Origin: Accumulibacter sp.
GTDB taxonomy: Bacteria > Pseudomonadota > Gammaproteobacteria > Burkholderiales > Rhodocyclaceae
Direction: 5' to 3'
Length of the DNA stretch: 64,000 nt
Assembly (NCBI RefSeq): GCF_029255125.1
Contig: NZ_JAPUVR010000132.1
Span: forward strand, 33,418-97,417
Made by a program: the position numbers and the translations under genes
Shown here: positions 8,153-16,911 of the stretch, in pieces
Numbering within the stretch: the stretch's first letter is position 1
Layout: every line of letters starts with the position of its first letter
Notes under the pieces: generated by a model
The model's input: only the letters and a program-made list of their open reading frames with translations
Database searches by the model: none
What the model was told of the DNA's origin: nothing

Positions 8153-10096
8153 ATGAAGTTTCGTCGCACCCTCCTGCTTATTCACTGGGCATTTTTCGGG
8201 GTGGCTACACTGGCCTTCGGCGTGCCCTCGGATGAACAGTTTCTCGCTGCCCGGGAGGCAGCGCGGAGCGCCGACAAAGCCAGGCTCGAACGTCTGGCAC
8301 CCACCCTCGAGGAGCATGAGCTCGCCGCCTATGTCGATTACTGGCGCCTCCTGCTCGACCTGAAGGACGCCGACGCAAGCACCATCAACGCCTTCCTCGC
8401 CCGCCACGAAACGACCTACGTTGGCGAAAAGTTGCGCGCCGACTGGCTGCGCCAGCAGGGAAGGAAGCAGCAATGGGCCAGCTTCGATGGCGAGTACCCG
8501 CGTCTCGTGCAAGCCGATCAGGAACTCGCCTGCTATGCGCTGCAGAGCCGGCGAGCGCAGGGCGACAAACGTGTCGCCGACGACGCGCTGTCGCTCTGGC
8601 TGACGCTGCTCGAGCCGCCCGAATCGTGCTATCCGGTGCTCGAAGCGCTGATCGTCGACAAGCGAGTCCTTGCCGATTCGGTCTGGGAGCGCATCCGCAT
8701 TCAGTTTGAAGCCAACAAGATCGCCGCTGCCCTGTTCAGCATGAACTATCTTCCGGCGAGTCAGACACCTGAAAAGAAGCAGGCGCAGGCCGTCGCCGAC
8801 GCGCCAATGCCCTGGCTGAGCCGCTTGCCGAGCGATTTCGCGAGCAGTCGCCTGCAGCGCGAGTTGGCCGCCCTGGCCATCCAACGCGTTGCACGCAACG
8901 ATCCCCGGATGGCGGCCGAGCAGTTGAGCCGGCTGGCCGGAGCACTGGGCGCGCGCGAGAAGGGCTGGGCCTGGAGCCAGATCGGCTGGCAGGCGGCCCA
9001 GCGCCACGTGCCGGAAGCGCTCGACTGGTACCGCCAGGCGGGCGACACGCCGTTGTCCGACGAGACCGCACAATGGAAGGTACGGGCGGCGTTGCGCGCG
9101 CACGACTGGGCCAGCGTCCGGGCGACGATCGAGCGCATGCCAGCGCCGCTGGCTGCCCAACCGGCCTGGGTCTACTGGCTGGGGCGCGCTTATCGTGCCG
9201 GCGGACGCCTGGAAGAAGCCAATGCGCTCTTCGCGAAAATCGCCGGGCGACCCGACTTCTACGGCAATCTGGCCAACGACGAACTGGGTCGACCGACAAG
9301 CCCGCCAGTTCGGGCAACGCCACCGAGCGCGGAGGAACTGGCCAGACTGAGGGCCAACGTCGGCGTGCAGCGCGCGCTCGCCTTCTTCCGCCTCAACCTG
9401 CGCACGGAAGGTACCCGGGAGTGGAACTGGGCGCTACGCGAGATGAGCGACCGCGAACTTCTGGCGGCCTCGGAACTGGCGAAGCGCGCCGGAATTTACG
9501 ACCGGGCTATCGCGGCAGCCGATCGCACGCGCGAGGAGCACGACTTCACGCTGCGCTACCTCAGCCCATTTTCCGAGCACGTGCGGCCGGCGGCGCGTAA
9601 CCAGGCGCTCGACGATGCCTGGGTTTATGGTCTGATGCGACAGGAGAGCCGCTTCGTCAGCAGCGCACGCTCAGCCGTCGGCGCTTCCGGACTCATGCAA
9701 CTGATGCCGGCGACCGCCCGATGGGTAGCCAACAAGATCGGCCTGAAAGACTTCAGTCCGGCAAGGGTGAACGACACGGAGACCAACGTCCTGCTCGGTA
9801 CGACCTATATGCGGCTCGTCCTCGATAGTCTGGACAATCAGCCGGTCGTCGCCTCAGCCGCCTACAACGCCGGGCCGGGCCGCGCCCGCCGCTGGCGCGC
9901 CGATCGGCCGCTGGAAGGCGCCATCTACGCCGAAACGATTCCGTTCAGCGAAACGCGCGACTACGTCAAGAAGGTAATGAGCAACGCGGTCTATTACTCG
10001 GCCTTGTTCGACGGCAAGCCGCAAACGATCAAGGGGCGACTGGGCGTCGTCCCGCCGCGCAGCGGCAGCGAAGCGAAGGCTGACGAATTGCCGTAA
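8153..10096 (+). CDS. slt: soluble lytic murein transglycosylase
   Basis: Periplasmic enzyme that cleaves peptidoglycan to 1,6-anhydromuropeptides. The 647-residue protein has a signal peptide (MKFRRTLLLIHWAFFG...), a long helical superhelix region (about 30-460) as in Slt70, and a C-terminal SLT domain from about 480. The catalytic glutamate is E498 in GLMRQESRF, followed by GASGLMQLMPATA and SAAYNAGPGRARRWR, all canonical. The ATG has only a weak purine-rich stretch upstream. It shares a short divergent promoter region with the folate cyclo-ligase gene. Confidence 0.93.
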   Translation: MKFRRTLLLIHWAFFGVATLAFGVPSDEQFLAAREAARSADKARLERLAPTLEEHELAAYVDYWRLLLDLKDADASTINAFLARHETTYVGEKLRADWLRQQGRKQQWASFDGEYPRLVQADQELACYALQSRRAQGDKRVADDALSLWLTLLEPPESCYPVLEALIVDKRVLADSVWERIRIQFEANKIAAALFSMNYLPASQTPEKKQAQAVADAPMPWLSRLPSDFASSRLQRELAALAIQRVARNDPRMAAEQLSRLAGALGAREKGWAWSQIGWQAAQRHVPEALDWYRQAGDTPLSDETAQWKVRAALRAHDWASVRATIERMPAPLAAQPAWVYWLGRAYRAGGRLEEANALFAKIAGRPDFYGNLANDELGRPTSPPVRATPPSAEELARLRANVGVQRALAFFRLNLRTEGTREWNWALREMSDRELLAASELAKRAGIYDRAIAAADRTREEHDFTLRYLSPFSEHVRPAARNQALDDAWVYGLMRQESRFVSSARSAVGASGLMQLMPATARWVANKIGLKDFSPARVNDTETNVLLGTTYMRLVLDSLDNQPVVASAAYNAGPGRARRWRADRPLEGAIYAETIPFSETRDYVKKVMSNAVYYSALFDGKPQTIKGRLGVVPPRSGSEAKADELP

Positions 10097-10136
10097 AATC
10101 GTATTTTTCCGACACTTGTGCAAGCAGTAGGAGGCG

Positions 10137-11102
10137 ATGGAAGTGGAAAATGTGCTGTTGATCGGCGGCAGCGGCTTTGTCGGCGGGTGGATCGCCAACT
10201 GTCTTTCGGGACGCGGCGTCCGGGTGACCATACCGACCCGTCACCGCGAAAACACCAAACGCTTGACGACCGTACCGATGGTCAGCATGGTCGAGGCAAA
10301 CGTGCACGACGCGCTGGCGCTGCGCCAACTGATGCAGGGCCAGGATGCGGTGATCAACCTGGTCGGCATCCTCCACGACGGAGATTCGCGACTCCCTTAC
10401 GGCAAGGGATTTGCCGCCGCGCATGTCGAGCTGCCAGGCAAGATCATCGCGGCAATGCAGGCGAGCGGCGTGCGCCGTCTGGTGCATATGAGCGCGCTCA
10501 AAGCGGCGGTCGACGCGCCATCCGAGTATCTACGCTCCAAGGGCGAGGGCGAAGCTCTCGCCAAAGCGGCCGCTGGCGCGCTGGATGTAACCATCTTCCG
10601 CCCCTCGGTGATTTTTGGACCGGGCGATGCCTTTCTCAACATGTTCGGCAAGTTGCTCAGGCTCCTGCCGGTCCTGCCGCTGGCCGGCGGCGAGGCGTGC
10701 TTCCAGCCGGTTTTCGTCGGCGATGTGGCAAACGTCTTCGTGGACTGTCTGCAGCAACGCACGACTTTTGGAAAGACCTACGAACTGGCGGGACCGCGAG
10801 TTTACACATTGCGCGAACTGGTCGACTACACCGCCCAGCTCGTCGGCAAGCGGCGACGCATCATCGACCTCGGAACGGGTGGCTGGGCCTATCTGCAAGC
10901 CGGCCTGATGTGGCTGCTACCAAACCCGCCGCTTTCGCCAGACAACCTGCGATCAATGGAAGTCGACAGCGTCAGCGATGGCGAGCACAACTACCCGGGC
11001 TGGCAACCGACCTCGCTTGAAGCGATCGCCCCGAGCTATCTCTCGCCGGACGAGATCGAGCAGTTTCGTCTTGACCGTTACCGCTATCGGGCCGGGCGGT
11101 GA
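10137..11102 (+). CDS. NAD(P)-binding protein, complex I NDUFA9-like family
   Basis: A 321-residue Rossmann-fold protein of the extended SDR/epimerase superfamily. The nucleotide loop LLIGGSGFVGGWIA is at the N-terminus; VEANVHD, VINLVGIL and VHMSALKA follow. The bacterial NDUFA9-like group matches this layout; these are usually annotated as NAD(P)H-binding proteins of unknown substrate, often beside cca as here. AGGAGG sits 3 bases before the ATG at 10137 and 9 bases before an in-frame GTG at 10143, so the true start could be the GTG (two residues shorter). No catalytic YxxxK typical of active epimerases is obvious. Confidence 0.85.
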   Translation: MEVENVLLIGGSGFVGGWIANCLSGRGVRVTIPTRHRENTKRLTTVPMVSMVEANVHDALALRQLMQGQDAVINLVGILHDGDSRLPYGKGFAAAHVELPGKIIAAMQASGVRRLVHMSALKAAVDAPSEYLRSKGEGEALAKAAAGALDVTIFRPSVIFGPGDAFLNMFGKLLRLLPVLPLAGGEACFQPVFVGDVANVFVDCLQQRTTFGKTYELAGPRVYTLRELVDYTAQLVGKRRRIIDLGTGGWAYLQAGLMWLLPNPPLSPDNLRSMEVDSVSDGEHNYPGWQPTSLEAIAPSYLSPDEIEQFRLDRYRYRAGR

Positions 11103-11134
11103 ACGATTGACCACGGCGATCGGCAGCGAATAGC

Positions 11135-12352
11135 ATGCAGATCTTCGTGGTGGGCGGCGCGGTCCGTGACGAACTGCTTGGCCTGCCCGTGCAGGATCGC
11201 GACCATGTCGTCGTCGGTGCGTCGGCCGATCAGCTGCTGGCGCTGGGCTTCAAACCGGTGGGCAAGGATTTCCCGGTCTTTCTCCACCCGACGACGCGCG
11301 AGGAGTACGCGCTCGCACGCAGCGAACGGAAGACCGGGCAAGGCTACAAGGGCTTTACCGTCCATGCTTCGCCCGAGGTCAGCCTGGCCGACGATCTGGC
11401 GCGCCGCGATCTGACGATCAACGCGATCGCGCGCGCCGCCGACGGGCGGCTGATCGACCCTTACGGTGGACGCGAGGATCTCGTCGCGCGCGTTCTACGC
11501 CATGTCGGTCCAGCCTTCGTCGAAGACCCGGTGCGCATCCTGCGTCTGGCCCGCTTCGCGGCCCGCTTCGCTGACTTCAGCGTTGCGCCCGAAACGCTCG
11601 CGCTGATGCGCAGCATGGTCGACCAGGGCGAGGTCGACCACCTGGTCGCCGAGCGCGTCTGGCAGGAGCTGGCCAAGGGCCTGGGCGAGATCAAGCCCTC
11701 GCGCATGTTTGACATCCTGCGAGAGTGCGGCGCACTGGCACGACTGTTGCCGGAAATCGATCGCCTGTTCGGTGTTCCTCAGCGCGCCGACTACCATCCG
11801 GAAATCGACACCGGCAAGCATGTCATGATGGTCGTCGACCTCGCGGCCGAGCTTCGCTGCTCCTTGCCGGTGCGCTTTGCCGCGCTGCTGCACGATCTCG
11901 GCAAAGGGACGACAGCGGCGGCCGACCTGCCCCGCCATCCGGGACACGAGGCGCGCAGCGCCGACCTGGTAGACGCCGTCTGCCGACGTCTGAAAGTACC
12001 GGTCGAATGCCGCGATCTGGCTCTGCTCGTCGCCCGCCATCACGGCACGGTCCACCGCGCCGTCGAAATGACCCCGGCGAGCCTGGTTCGCCTGCTCGAA
12101 ACGACCGACGCCTTGCGCCGTCCAGAACGCTTCGAACAACTGCTCGAAGCCTGTATCTGCGACTTTCACGGCCGCCTCGGCTGGCGCGAGGTTCCTTATC
12201 CGGCCGCTGAACGTCTCCGCCAGGCACAGCATGCAATACGCGGGGTCGACGCAGCGGCCATTGCTGCGGCCTGCGCTCAGCCGCAGGAGATCGCCGCGCG
12301 CCTGCACCAAGCACGCGTCGCGGCAGTCAAGGCAATGATCGTCGGCGAGTAA
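11135..12352 (+). CDS. cca: CCA tRNA nucleotidyltransferase with HD domain
   Basis: Adds or repairs the 3' CCA of tRNAs. The 405-residue length and domain order match the multifunctional gammaproteobacterial/betaproteobacterial Cca: nucleotidyltransferase head with GGAVRDELLG and the D-x-D metal pair in VQDRDHVVV, RRDLTINAIA, the tRNA-binding EDPVRILRLARFAARF, then an HD phosphohydrolase domain with ALLHDLGKG near residue 250 and ARHHGTVHRA. The HD part gives 2',3'-cyclic phosphodiesterase and phosphatase activity in the E. coli enzyme. It begins 32 bases after the NDUFA9-like gene and is probably co-transcribed. Confidence 0.95.
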   Translation: MQIFVVGGAVRDELLGLPVQDRDHVVVGASADQLLALGFKPVGKDFPVFLHPTTREEYALARSERKTGQGYKGFTVHASPEVSLADDLARRDLTINAIARAADGRLIDPYGGREDLVARVLRHVGPAFVEDPVRILRLARFAARFADFSVAPETLALMRSMVDQGEVDHLVAERVWQELAKGLGEIKPSRMFDILRECGALARLLPEIDRLFGVPQRADYHPEIDTGKHVMMVVDLAAELRCSLPVRFAALLHDLGKGTTAAADLPRHPGHEARSADLVDAVCRRLKVPVECRDLALLVARHHGTVHRAVEMTPASLVRLLETTDALRRPERFEQLLEACICDFHGRLGWREVPYPAAERLRQAQHAIRGVDAAAIAAACAQPQEIAARLHQARVAAVKAMIVGE

Positions 12353-12380
12353 CGGCCGGCGTCGGAAAGGGCGCTTCGGG

Positions 12381-12701
12381 TCAGCGCGCAGCGGGCAGCG
12401 AGACGTTTGCCTGCGCCAGCAGTTGGCGGACCAGCACCATGCTCTTGATGGCGTGCCGATTGATTCTTTCGATCGGCTTGTTGCCCTCGCCAGTGCCACC
12501 GTCGCCGCTGGCGCCCTCGGTGGCGCTGACCGACGAGTCGGATGAACCCGGAGCCCCGTCGCCGCCCGAGGAGCCGGCGCCGTCGCCACCGACCGACGAG
12601 CCACTGTGTCCATCCGAACCGCTGCTTTGTGCCAGCGCACAAGGCGTTGCGAGCAAGCCCGCAAGCAGCAGGGTGAGCGCGAGCCGACTTTTCATGGTCA
12701 T
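12381..12701 (-). CDS. small secreted Gly/Ser-rich protein, function unknown
   Basis: 106 residues: a clear signal peptide (MKSRLALTLLLAGLLATPCALA) followed by a low-complexity tract of Gly, Ser and Asp (about residues 25-70) and a short positively charged C-terminal helix ending SLPAAR. I do not recognise a family. Its ATG overlaps the stop of the upstream DsbA-like gene (ATGA), which suggests translational coupling and a shared role outside the cytoplasm. An in-frame second Met two codons on is an equally good start. Composition-biased proteins can arise from shadow frames, but the signal peptide and coupling argue for a real gene. Confidence 0.6.
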   Translation of the reverse strand: MTMKSRLALTLLLAGLLATPCALAQSSGSDGHSGSSVGGDGAGSSGGDGAPGSSDSSVSATEGASGDGGTGEGNKPIERINRHAIKSMVLVRQLLAQANVSLPAAR

Positions 12702-13402
12702 CTTGATTCCTTCAGCGCACTATTCAGCGCATCCTCGATCAGTGGCAGCGACGACGGGCTGGCGATTACTCGGTCATTGACAATCAGGCTGGGCGCGCGC
12801 GTGACGCCCCAGGTGTTCGTCGCAGTCCGCCGCAGCGCCTCGACGTGTCCGATGATGGCAGTATTGCGCATGCATCTTTCCGCCTTCTCGGGCGTGATGT
12901 CGAAGTCCTTCAGCACCCGCCAGACGCGCGCTGGAGTCGCCACGTACGACCCTCGTTTCATCCCGTCGGCAAACGACGGATAGCGCACGGCGGCCTGCAT
13001 GGCGGCCAGGTGCTGTTCAGCGGGCAGACAGCGGAAGCCGGCCAGCGCCTGCATGTCGTGCCAGGTCAACGGAAAATCGTAGACGATCAGGCGCAGCTTG
13101 CCGGTGTCGACGTACTTCTCCTTGATCCGGGCAAAAATTCTATCCATCAGATAGGACGTGTCGCCCGACAAACCATAGATCAGCACTGCGGTCACTTTCG
13201 CGTCTGCCTTGCCGAGAACGACCAACTGGTCGTTGAACGGGATCACGTCGTCGTTGAACGTCGCGACAAGCTCGACCAGATCGGTCGGGAGCTTAGCCGG
13301 TGTGGGCGCTGGCTGAGCCGCAGCCAGAGTGGCCGCGAAGGCAAACGCAGCGCCCGCCAACCAAGGCCTCGCACCACCCGCCAAGCGCTTTCGGGTATTC
13401 AT
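12698..13402 (-). CDS. DsbA/thioredoxin-fold exported protein without CXXC
   Basis: 234 residues with an N-terminal export signal (arginine-rich start, then AGAAFAFAATLAAAQ). The body reads as a DsbA/DsbG-like thioredoxin fold: a beta strand AVLIYGLSGDTSYLMDRIF where the CXXC helix should begin, a helical insert with FRCLPAEQ, and a cis-proline loop GVTRAPSLIVND near the end. The two active-site cysteines are absent (SGDTSY at that place), so disulfide exchange is unlikely. ATG at 13402 is chosen because it starts the signal peptide; the frame continues upstream without one. Divergent from the CHAT gene; overlaps the Gly/Ser-rich gene by four bases. Confidence 0.75.
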   Translation of the reverse strand: MNTRKRLAGGARPWLAGAAFAFAATLAAAQPAPTPAKLPTDLVELVATFNDDVIPFNDQLVVLGKADAKVTAVLIYGLSGDTSYLMDRIFARIKEKYVDTGKLRLIVYDFPLTWHDMQALAGFRCLPAEQHLAAMQAAVRYPSFADGMKRGSYVATPARVWRVLKDFDITPEKAERCMRNTAIIGHVEALRRTATNTWGVTRAPSLIVNDRVIASPSSLPLIEDALNSALKESR

Positions 13403-13435
13403 CTGCTTAGTCCAAAATGTAAAGGTGACAAAAAA

Positions 13436-13443
13436 ATTATAAT
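13436..13443. promoter_or_regulatory. AT-rich divergent promoter region with palindromic TATAAT
   Basis: The 85-base gap between the DsbA-like gene (minus) and the CHAT gene (plus) contains ATTATAAT, which reads TATAAT on both strands, inside the most AT-rich stretch of the neighbourhood (A7 and T7 tracts on each side). No good -35 box is visible at 17 bases in either direction, so activator-dependent or weak transcription is possible. Confidence 0.45.
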
Positions 13444-13487
13444 CAGTTTTTTTCGCTTTGCGAGCCTTTTCGGGGACAGGCCGGAAT

Positions 13488-16130
13488 ATGACCAATGCTT
13501 TGAACGCGGTTCTCCGACCACTGCTGGCGCGCGCCACATGCAGTCTGCAGTGGTGGATTGCCGGCCAGCCAGCTCGGCGCCTTGCCGTACTTTTCGCGTG
13601 CTACGCCCTATTCCTGAGTAGCTGGCTGGTGTTTCCGAGCCCCGCTGCCGCCCAGGAGAGCGACCGCTGGGACGACCTGATGGAGCAGGCGTCGATCTCG
13701 CTGGCCCGCGAGGATCTGGCTGCCGCGCGGCAGGCGACGACGCAGGCGGCCCGCCTCGCCGAGTACGAGAATGCCGACCGTCTGGTCAGCAGCCTGGCGT
13801 TACTCGCCCGCATCGAACACGAGGCGGGCGATCTGGCCCAGGCAGAACGTGCACTGCGCCAAGCGATCGAGGTGATCGATCGCATCCCCGGCATGCTCAC
13901 CGAGGAGAAAGCGACGCTGCACAACAATCTGGGTACGGTGCTCGACCAGCGCGGCGACCTGGCCGGGGCTGAACGGAACTACGTGACCGCGATGAAATTG
14001 CGCGATTCGCTGCCGGGCGCGCAAACGCAGGCGCGCTTCGCCCTCTGGTTGAATCTTGCCGGCCTGGTCGACCGCCGCGGGGATTCTGCTCGGGCGCTCG
14101 AACTGTATCAGCGTGCCGAGCAGCATCTGCCGACCGACTCGCCGCTGGCCCGGGCGCAGCTCGCTAACAACCTGGGCACGCTGCTCTACCGTCTCGGTCG
14201 CCTGCCGGAAGCACGTCAGCGCCTGAGCGAAGCGCTCCAAGGCCTGGACGCGGGCAGCAGCGCGCTGCTTGCCGCCTCGCTGCAGCACAACCTGGGGACC
14301 ATCGAACTGCAGGCGGGTGAGCTCGAGAGCGCCGGCCGCCACCTGCGCGAGGCCGAGGCACGACGGCGCGCGCTGCTCGGCGAGCAGCATCGCGACACTG
14401 CGCGCACGCTGCTTGCTCTGGCGCTGCTGCTCGAGCGACAGGGCCAGGCGGAAGCGGGTTTGGTGGCGGCGCGCTCCGGCAGCTCGGGCATGACGGCTAG
14501 CCTGCTCGCCAGTGCGGGAACGTCGGCGGCAAGCGCCTTGGCGCAGGAGCGGCGCGAGTGGCGGGAGGGTTTCCTCACCCACCTCAGCCTGCTGGCGAAG
14601 GCGGAAAAGGACGTGCAGCGGCGCGCTGGCGAAGCGTTTCAGTTGATCCAGGCAGCCAAACACGGCGAACTGGCGCGCGTCTTTGCCGACTCTGCCGCCG
14701 GTGTCGGAGCACCCGGCGACCTTGGCCGGCGAACACGTGAAATTCGCGCCCAGGTGGCGCGTTACCAACAGAAGGAGCGCGAGCTACTCCAGCAGTTGCA
14801 GGACACGCGCTCGCTCGGCGACCGGCAACTTGCCCTGCGCACCCAACTGGCGCGTGAGCGCGAGACGCTCGAGCGCATGCAGGAGCAACTGGCGCAGGCG
14901 CATCCACGCTATCACGAACTCGTTTCAGGACGCGTCGTTGCAGCAGAGGCATTGCCCACACTGCTGCGCGATGATGAAGCACTGCTCGCTTTCCTGGTCG
15001 GCGGACAGCAGACCTTCCTGGTCGTCGCGACGCGCAGCGATCTGCGTTTTTTTGCTTTGCCTGTTGGCCGGACGAGCCTCGACGCGCTCGTTCGCCGCAT
15101 TCGTTCGACGGTTGATCCGGAGAGCGACGATGAGGTAGCTTTTGCCTTTCAGGAGGCCAGTCAACTCTACCAACAGCTGCTTGCGCCGGCCGCCGACGTT
15201 CTGGCCGAAAAGGCGGTCTGGTTCGTCCTGCCGGACGGCCCGCTGGAAAGTCTGCCGCTCAGCTTGCTGTTGAAATCGCCGAGCGCGGCTGCGCGCAGTC
15301 ACGCGGAGTGGTTGCGCCTGCCCTGGGTCGGGCGGCAACACGCGTTGGCGACCTTGCCCTCGGTCAGCGCGCTGGCGCTTGCCCGCACACAGAGCCTGCC
15401 CACTCCGGCGCCCGAGCCCCTGCTCGCTTTTGCCGATCCGGCGCTCGGCGCGCCGAGCCCGGGCGCGACCCGGGCGACCCGACGGCCGCTGAAGCGCGGC
15501 CTGTGGGGCGAGCAGCGGGTCGCCGATCCGACCCGGATACGGGCGCTCGCGCCCTTGCCGGAAACCGCCGATGAAGCCCGGGCCGTGGCTGCCGCGCTGG
15601 GTGGCGGGCGCATCTTTCTGCGCGAGGAAACCCGCGAAAGCAAGGTGAAAAGCATCGACCTGTCGCTTTATCGAAATGTACTCTTCGCGACGCACGGCGC
15701 GATGGCCAGCGATTTCGTCGATTTTGGCGAGCCGGCGCTGGTGATGACTCCGCCGGCGGTTGCCAGCGAGCTCGACGATGGTCTGTTGTCGGCGAACGAG
15801 ATCGCCAGCCTGCGGCTGAACGCCGACTGGGTTCTGCTCTCGGCGTGCAACACCGCTGCCGCTGACGGCACGCCTGGCGCCGAAGGCCTTTCTGGCCTCG
15901 CCAAATCGTTCTTTCATGCCGGCGCCCGCAACCTGCTCGTCTCGCACTGGGCGGTGGTCTCCGAGTCTACCGTCCTGATCACCACCGGTGCTTTCCGCGA
16001 GCTGGCGGCGCAGCCACAACACGGCAGGATTCGGGCACTGCACAAGGCGGTCGTGCAGGTGATGAACGACGAGCGCTATCGTCACCCGGTATTTTGGGCG
16101 CCGTTCGTTCTCGTTGGCGAGGGGCGCTGA
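13488..16130 (+). CDS. TPR-CHAT protein (caspase-like protease fold)
   Basis: 880 residues. A hydrophobic N-terminal segment ending in SPAAAQ looks like a signal peptide or anchor. TPR-type repeats fill about 50-350 (for example LHNNLGTVLDQRGDLAGAER), a coiled-coil stretch rich in Gln/Glu/Arg lies about 420-480, and a CHAT domain about 570-880 closes the protein. The catalytic pair is visible: H736 in VLFATHGAM and C787 in LLSACNTAAADG, followed by GLAKSFFHAGARNLLVSHW. CHAT domains are caspase/separase-like peptidases. The ATG is preceded by GGAC at weak distance; a TTG lies 30 bases upstream. Next to OmpA-like and Ser/Thr kinase genes, it may form a signalling or proteolysis module. Confidence 0.88.
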   Translation: MTNALNAVLRPLLARATCSLQWWIAGQPARRLAVLFACYALFLSSWLVFPSPAAAQESDRWDDLMEQASISLAREDLAAARQATTQAARLAEYENADRLVSSLALLARIEHEAGDLAQAERALRQAIEVIDRIPGMLTEEKATLHNNLGTVLDQRGDLAGAERNYVTAMKLRDSLPGAQTQARFALWLNLAGLVDRRGDSARALELYQRAEQHLPTDSPLARAQLANNLGTLLYRLGRLPEARQRLSEALQGLDAGSSALLAASLQHNLGTIELQAGELESAGRHLREAEARRRALLGEQHRDTARTLLALALLLERQGQAEAGLVAARSGSSGMTASLLASAGTSAASALAQERREWREGFLTHLSLLAKAEKDVQRRAGEAFQLIQAAKHGELARVFADSAAGVGAPGDLGRRTREIRAQVARYQQKERELLQQLQDTRSLGDRQLALRTQLARERETLERMQEQLAQAHPRYHELVSGRVVAAEALPTLLRDDEALLAFLVGGQQTFLVVATRSDLRFFALPVGRTSLDALVRRIRSTVDPESDDEVAFAFQEASQLYQQLLAPAADVLAEKAVWFVLPDGPLESLPLSLLLKSPSAAARSHAEWLRLPWVGRQHALATLPSVSALALARTQSLPTPAPEPLLAFADPALGAPSPGATRATRRPLKRGLWGEQRVADPTRIRALAPLPETADEARAVAAALGGGRIFLREETRESKVKSIDLSLYRNVLFATHGAMASDFVDFGEPALVMTPPAVASELDDGLLSANEIASLRLNADWVLLSACNTAAADGTPGAEGLSGLAKSFFHAGARNLLVSHWAVVSESTVLITTGAFRELAAQPQHGRIRALHKAVVQVMNDERYRHPVFWAPFVLVGEGR

Positions 16131-16331
16131 CGCCCACTCGCGGGCGGACGCGCCAGGCCGAAGATTTTTTCTCTCCCCCGAGTCCGGCGAACAGCGTATG
16201 CTTTGCATTGTTGCGGCACCGACCGTGCCGCCGGGAGGCGCGCGTGCGAACGCGGGCCACGGCGGTGAAACTGAAGCCGGATGGCGGTGGTCGGAACCCG
16301 TATCGAGTGGTCTGCACTGGGAGGAATGGAA

Positions 16332-16886
16332 ATGAAATTTCGCGCGCTTCTCGCGTTGGTCTTGGGCACGCTGGTGCCAATGGTCGCGCTTGCGCAGACA
16401 GAACGTCTGCTCAAGCCTGAGGAAATCAATGAAAAAGCACTCGTCGAACTGCTCGCTCCAGAGGAAACGGGAGCCCCGGCCAAGCGACGGACACGTTCGA
16501 TCAACGTGACGCGCGAGGAAAGTGCGCAGCCGGCCGCCAAACCGGCGGCAGCCTCCCTGTTGATCACTTTCGAAACCAATTCGGCCGGCCTGACACCGGC
16601 CGGCAAGCAATCGCTGGATGTTGTCGGTCGCGCATTGAGCTCGGAAAAGCTGTCTTCGTACCGTTTTGCCATCGAAGGGCATTCCGATCCGCGCGGCGGC
16701 GAGGCCTACAACATGCGTCTATCGCAGTCGCGCGCCGAAAGCGTGGTCGGTTATCTCGCCGAGAATCACCAGATCGAACGCGGTCGACTGACGCCCGTTG
16801 GCAAGGGACCGACCCAACTGCTCAATCCGGCACGACCCGAGGCACCGGAAAACCGTCGCGTCACGATCAAGCGCCTGGACAACTAG
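16332..16886 (+). CDS. OmpA-family peptidoglycan-binding protein
   Basis: 184 residues: signal peptide (MKFRALLALVLGTLVPMVALAQ), a linker of about 50 residues rich in Glu, Arg and Ala, then an OmpA C-terminal domain from about 75. Its first strand LLITFETNSAGLTPAGKQ, the diaminopimelate-binding IEGHSDPRGGEAYNMRLSQ and the closing PENRRVTIK are typical. No beta-barrel precedes the domain, so the protein is likely periplasmic and attached to peptidoglycan. GGGAGGA seven bases upstream favours the ATG at 16332 over the one at 16326. It follows the CHAT gene on the same strand and converges on the kinase gene (25 bases between stops). Confidence 0.88.
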   Translation: MKFRALLALVLGTLVPMVALAQTERLLKPEEINEKALVELLAPEETGAPAKRRTRSINVTREESAQPAAKPAAASLLITFETNSAGLTPAGKQSLDVVGRALSSEKLSSYRFAIEGHSDPRGGEAYNMRLSQSRAESVVGYLAENHQIERGRLTPVGKGPTQLLNPARPEAPENRRVTIKRLDN

Positions 16887-16911
16887 CCTACCCGGCTCAG
16901 GCGCCAGCCGG

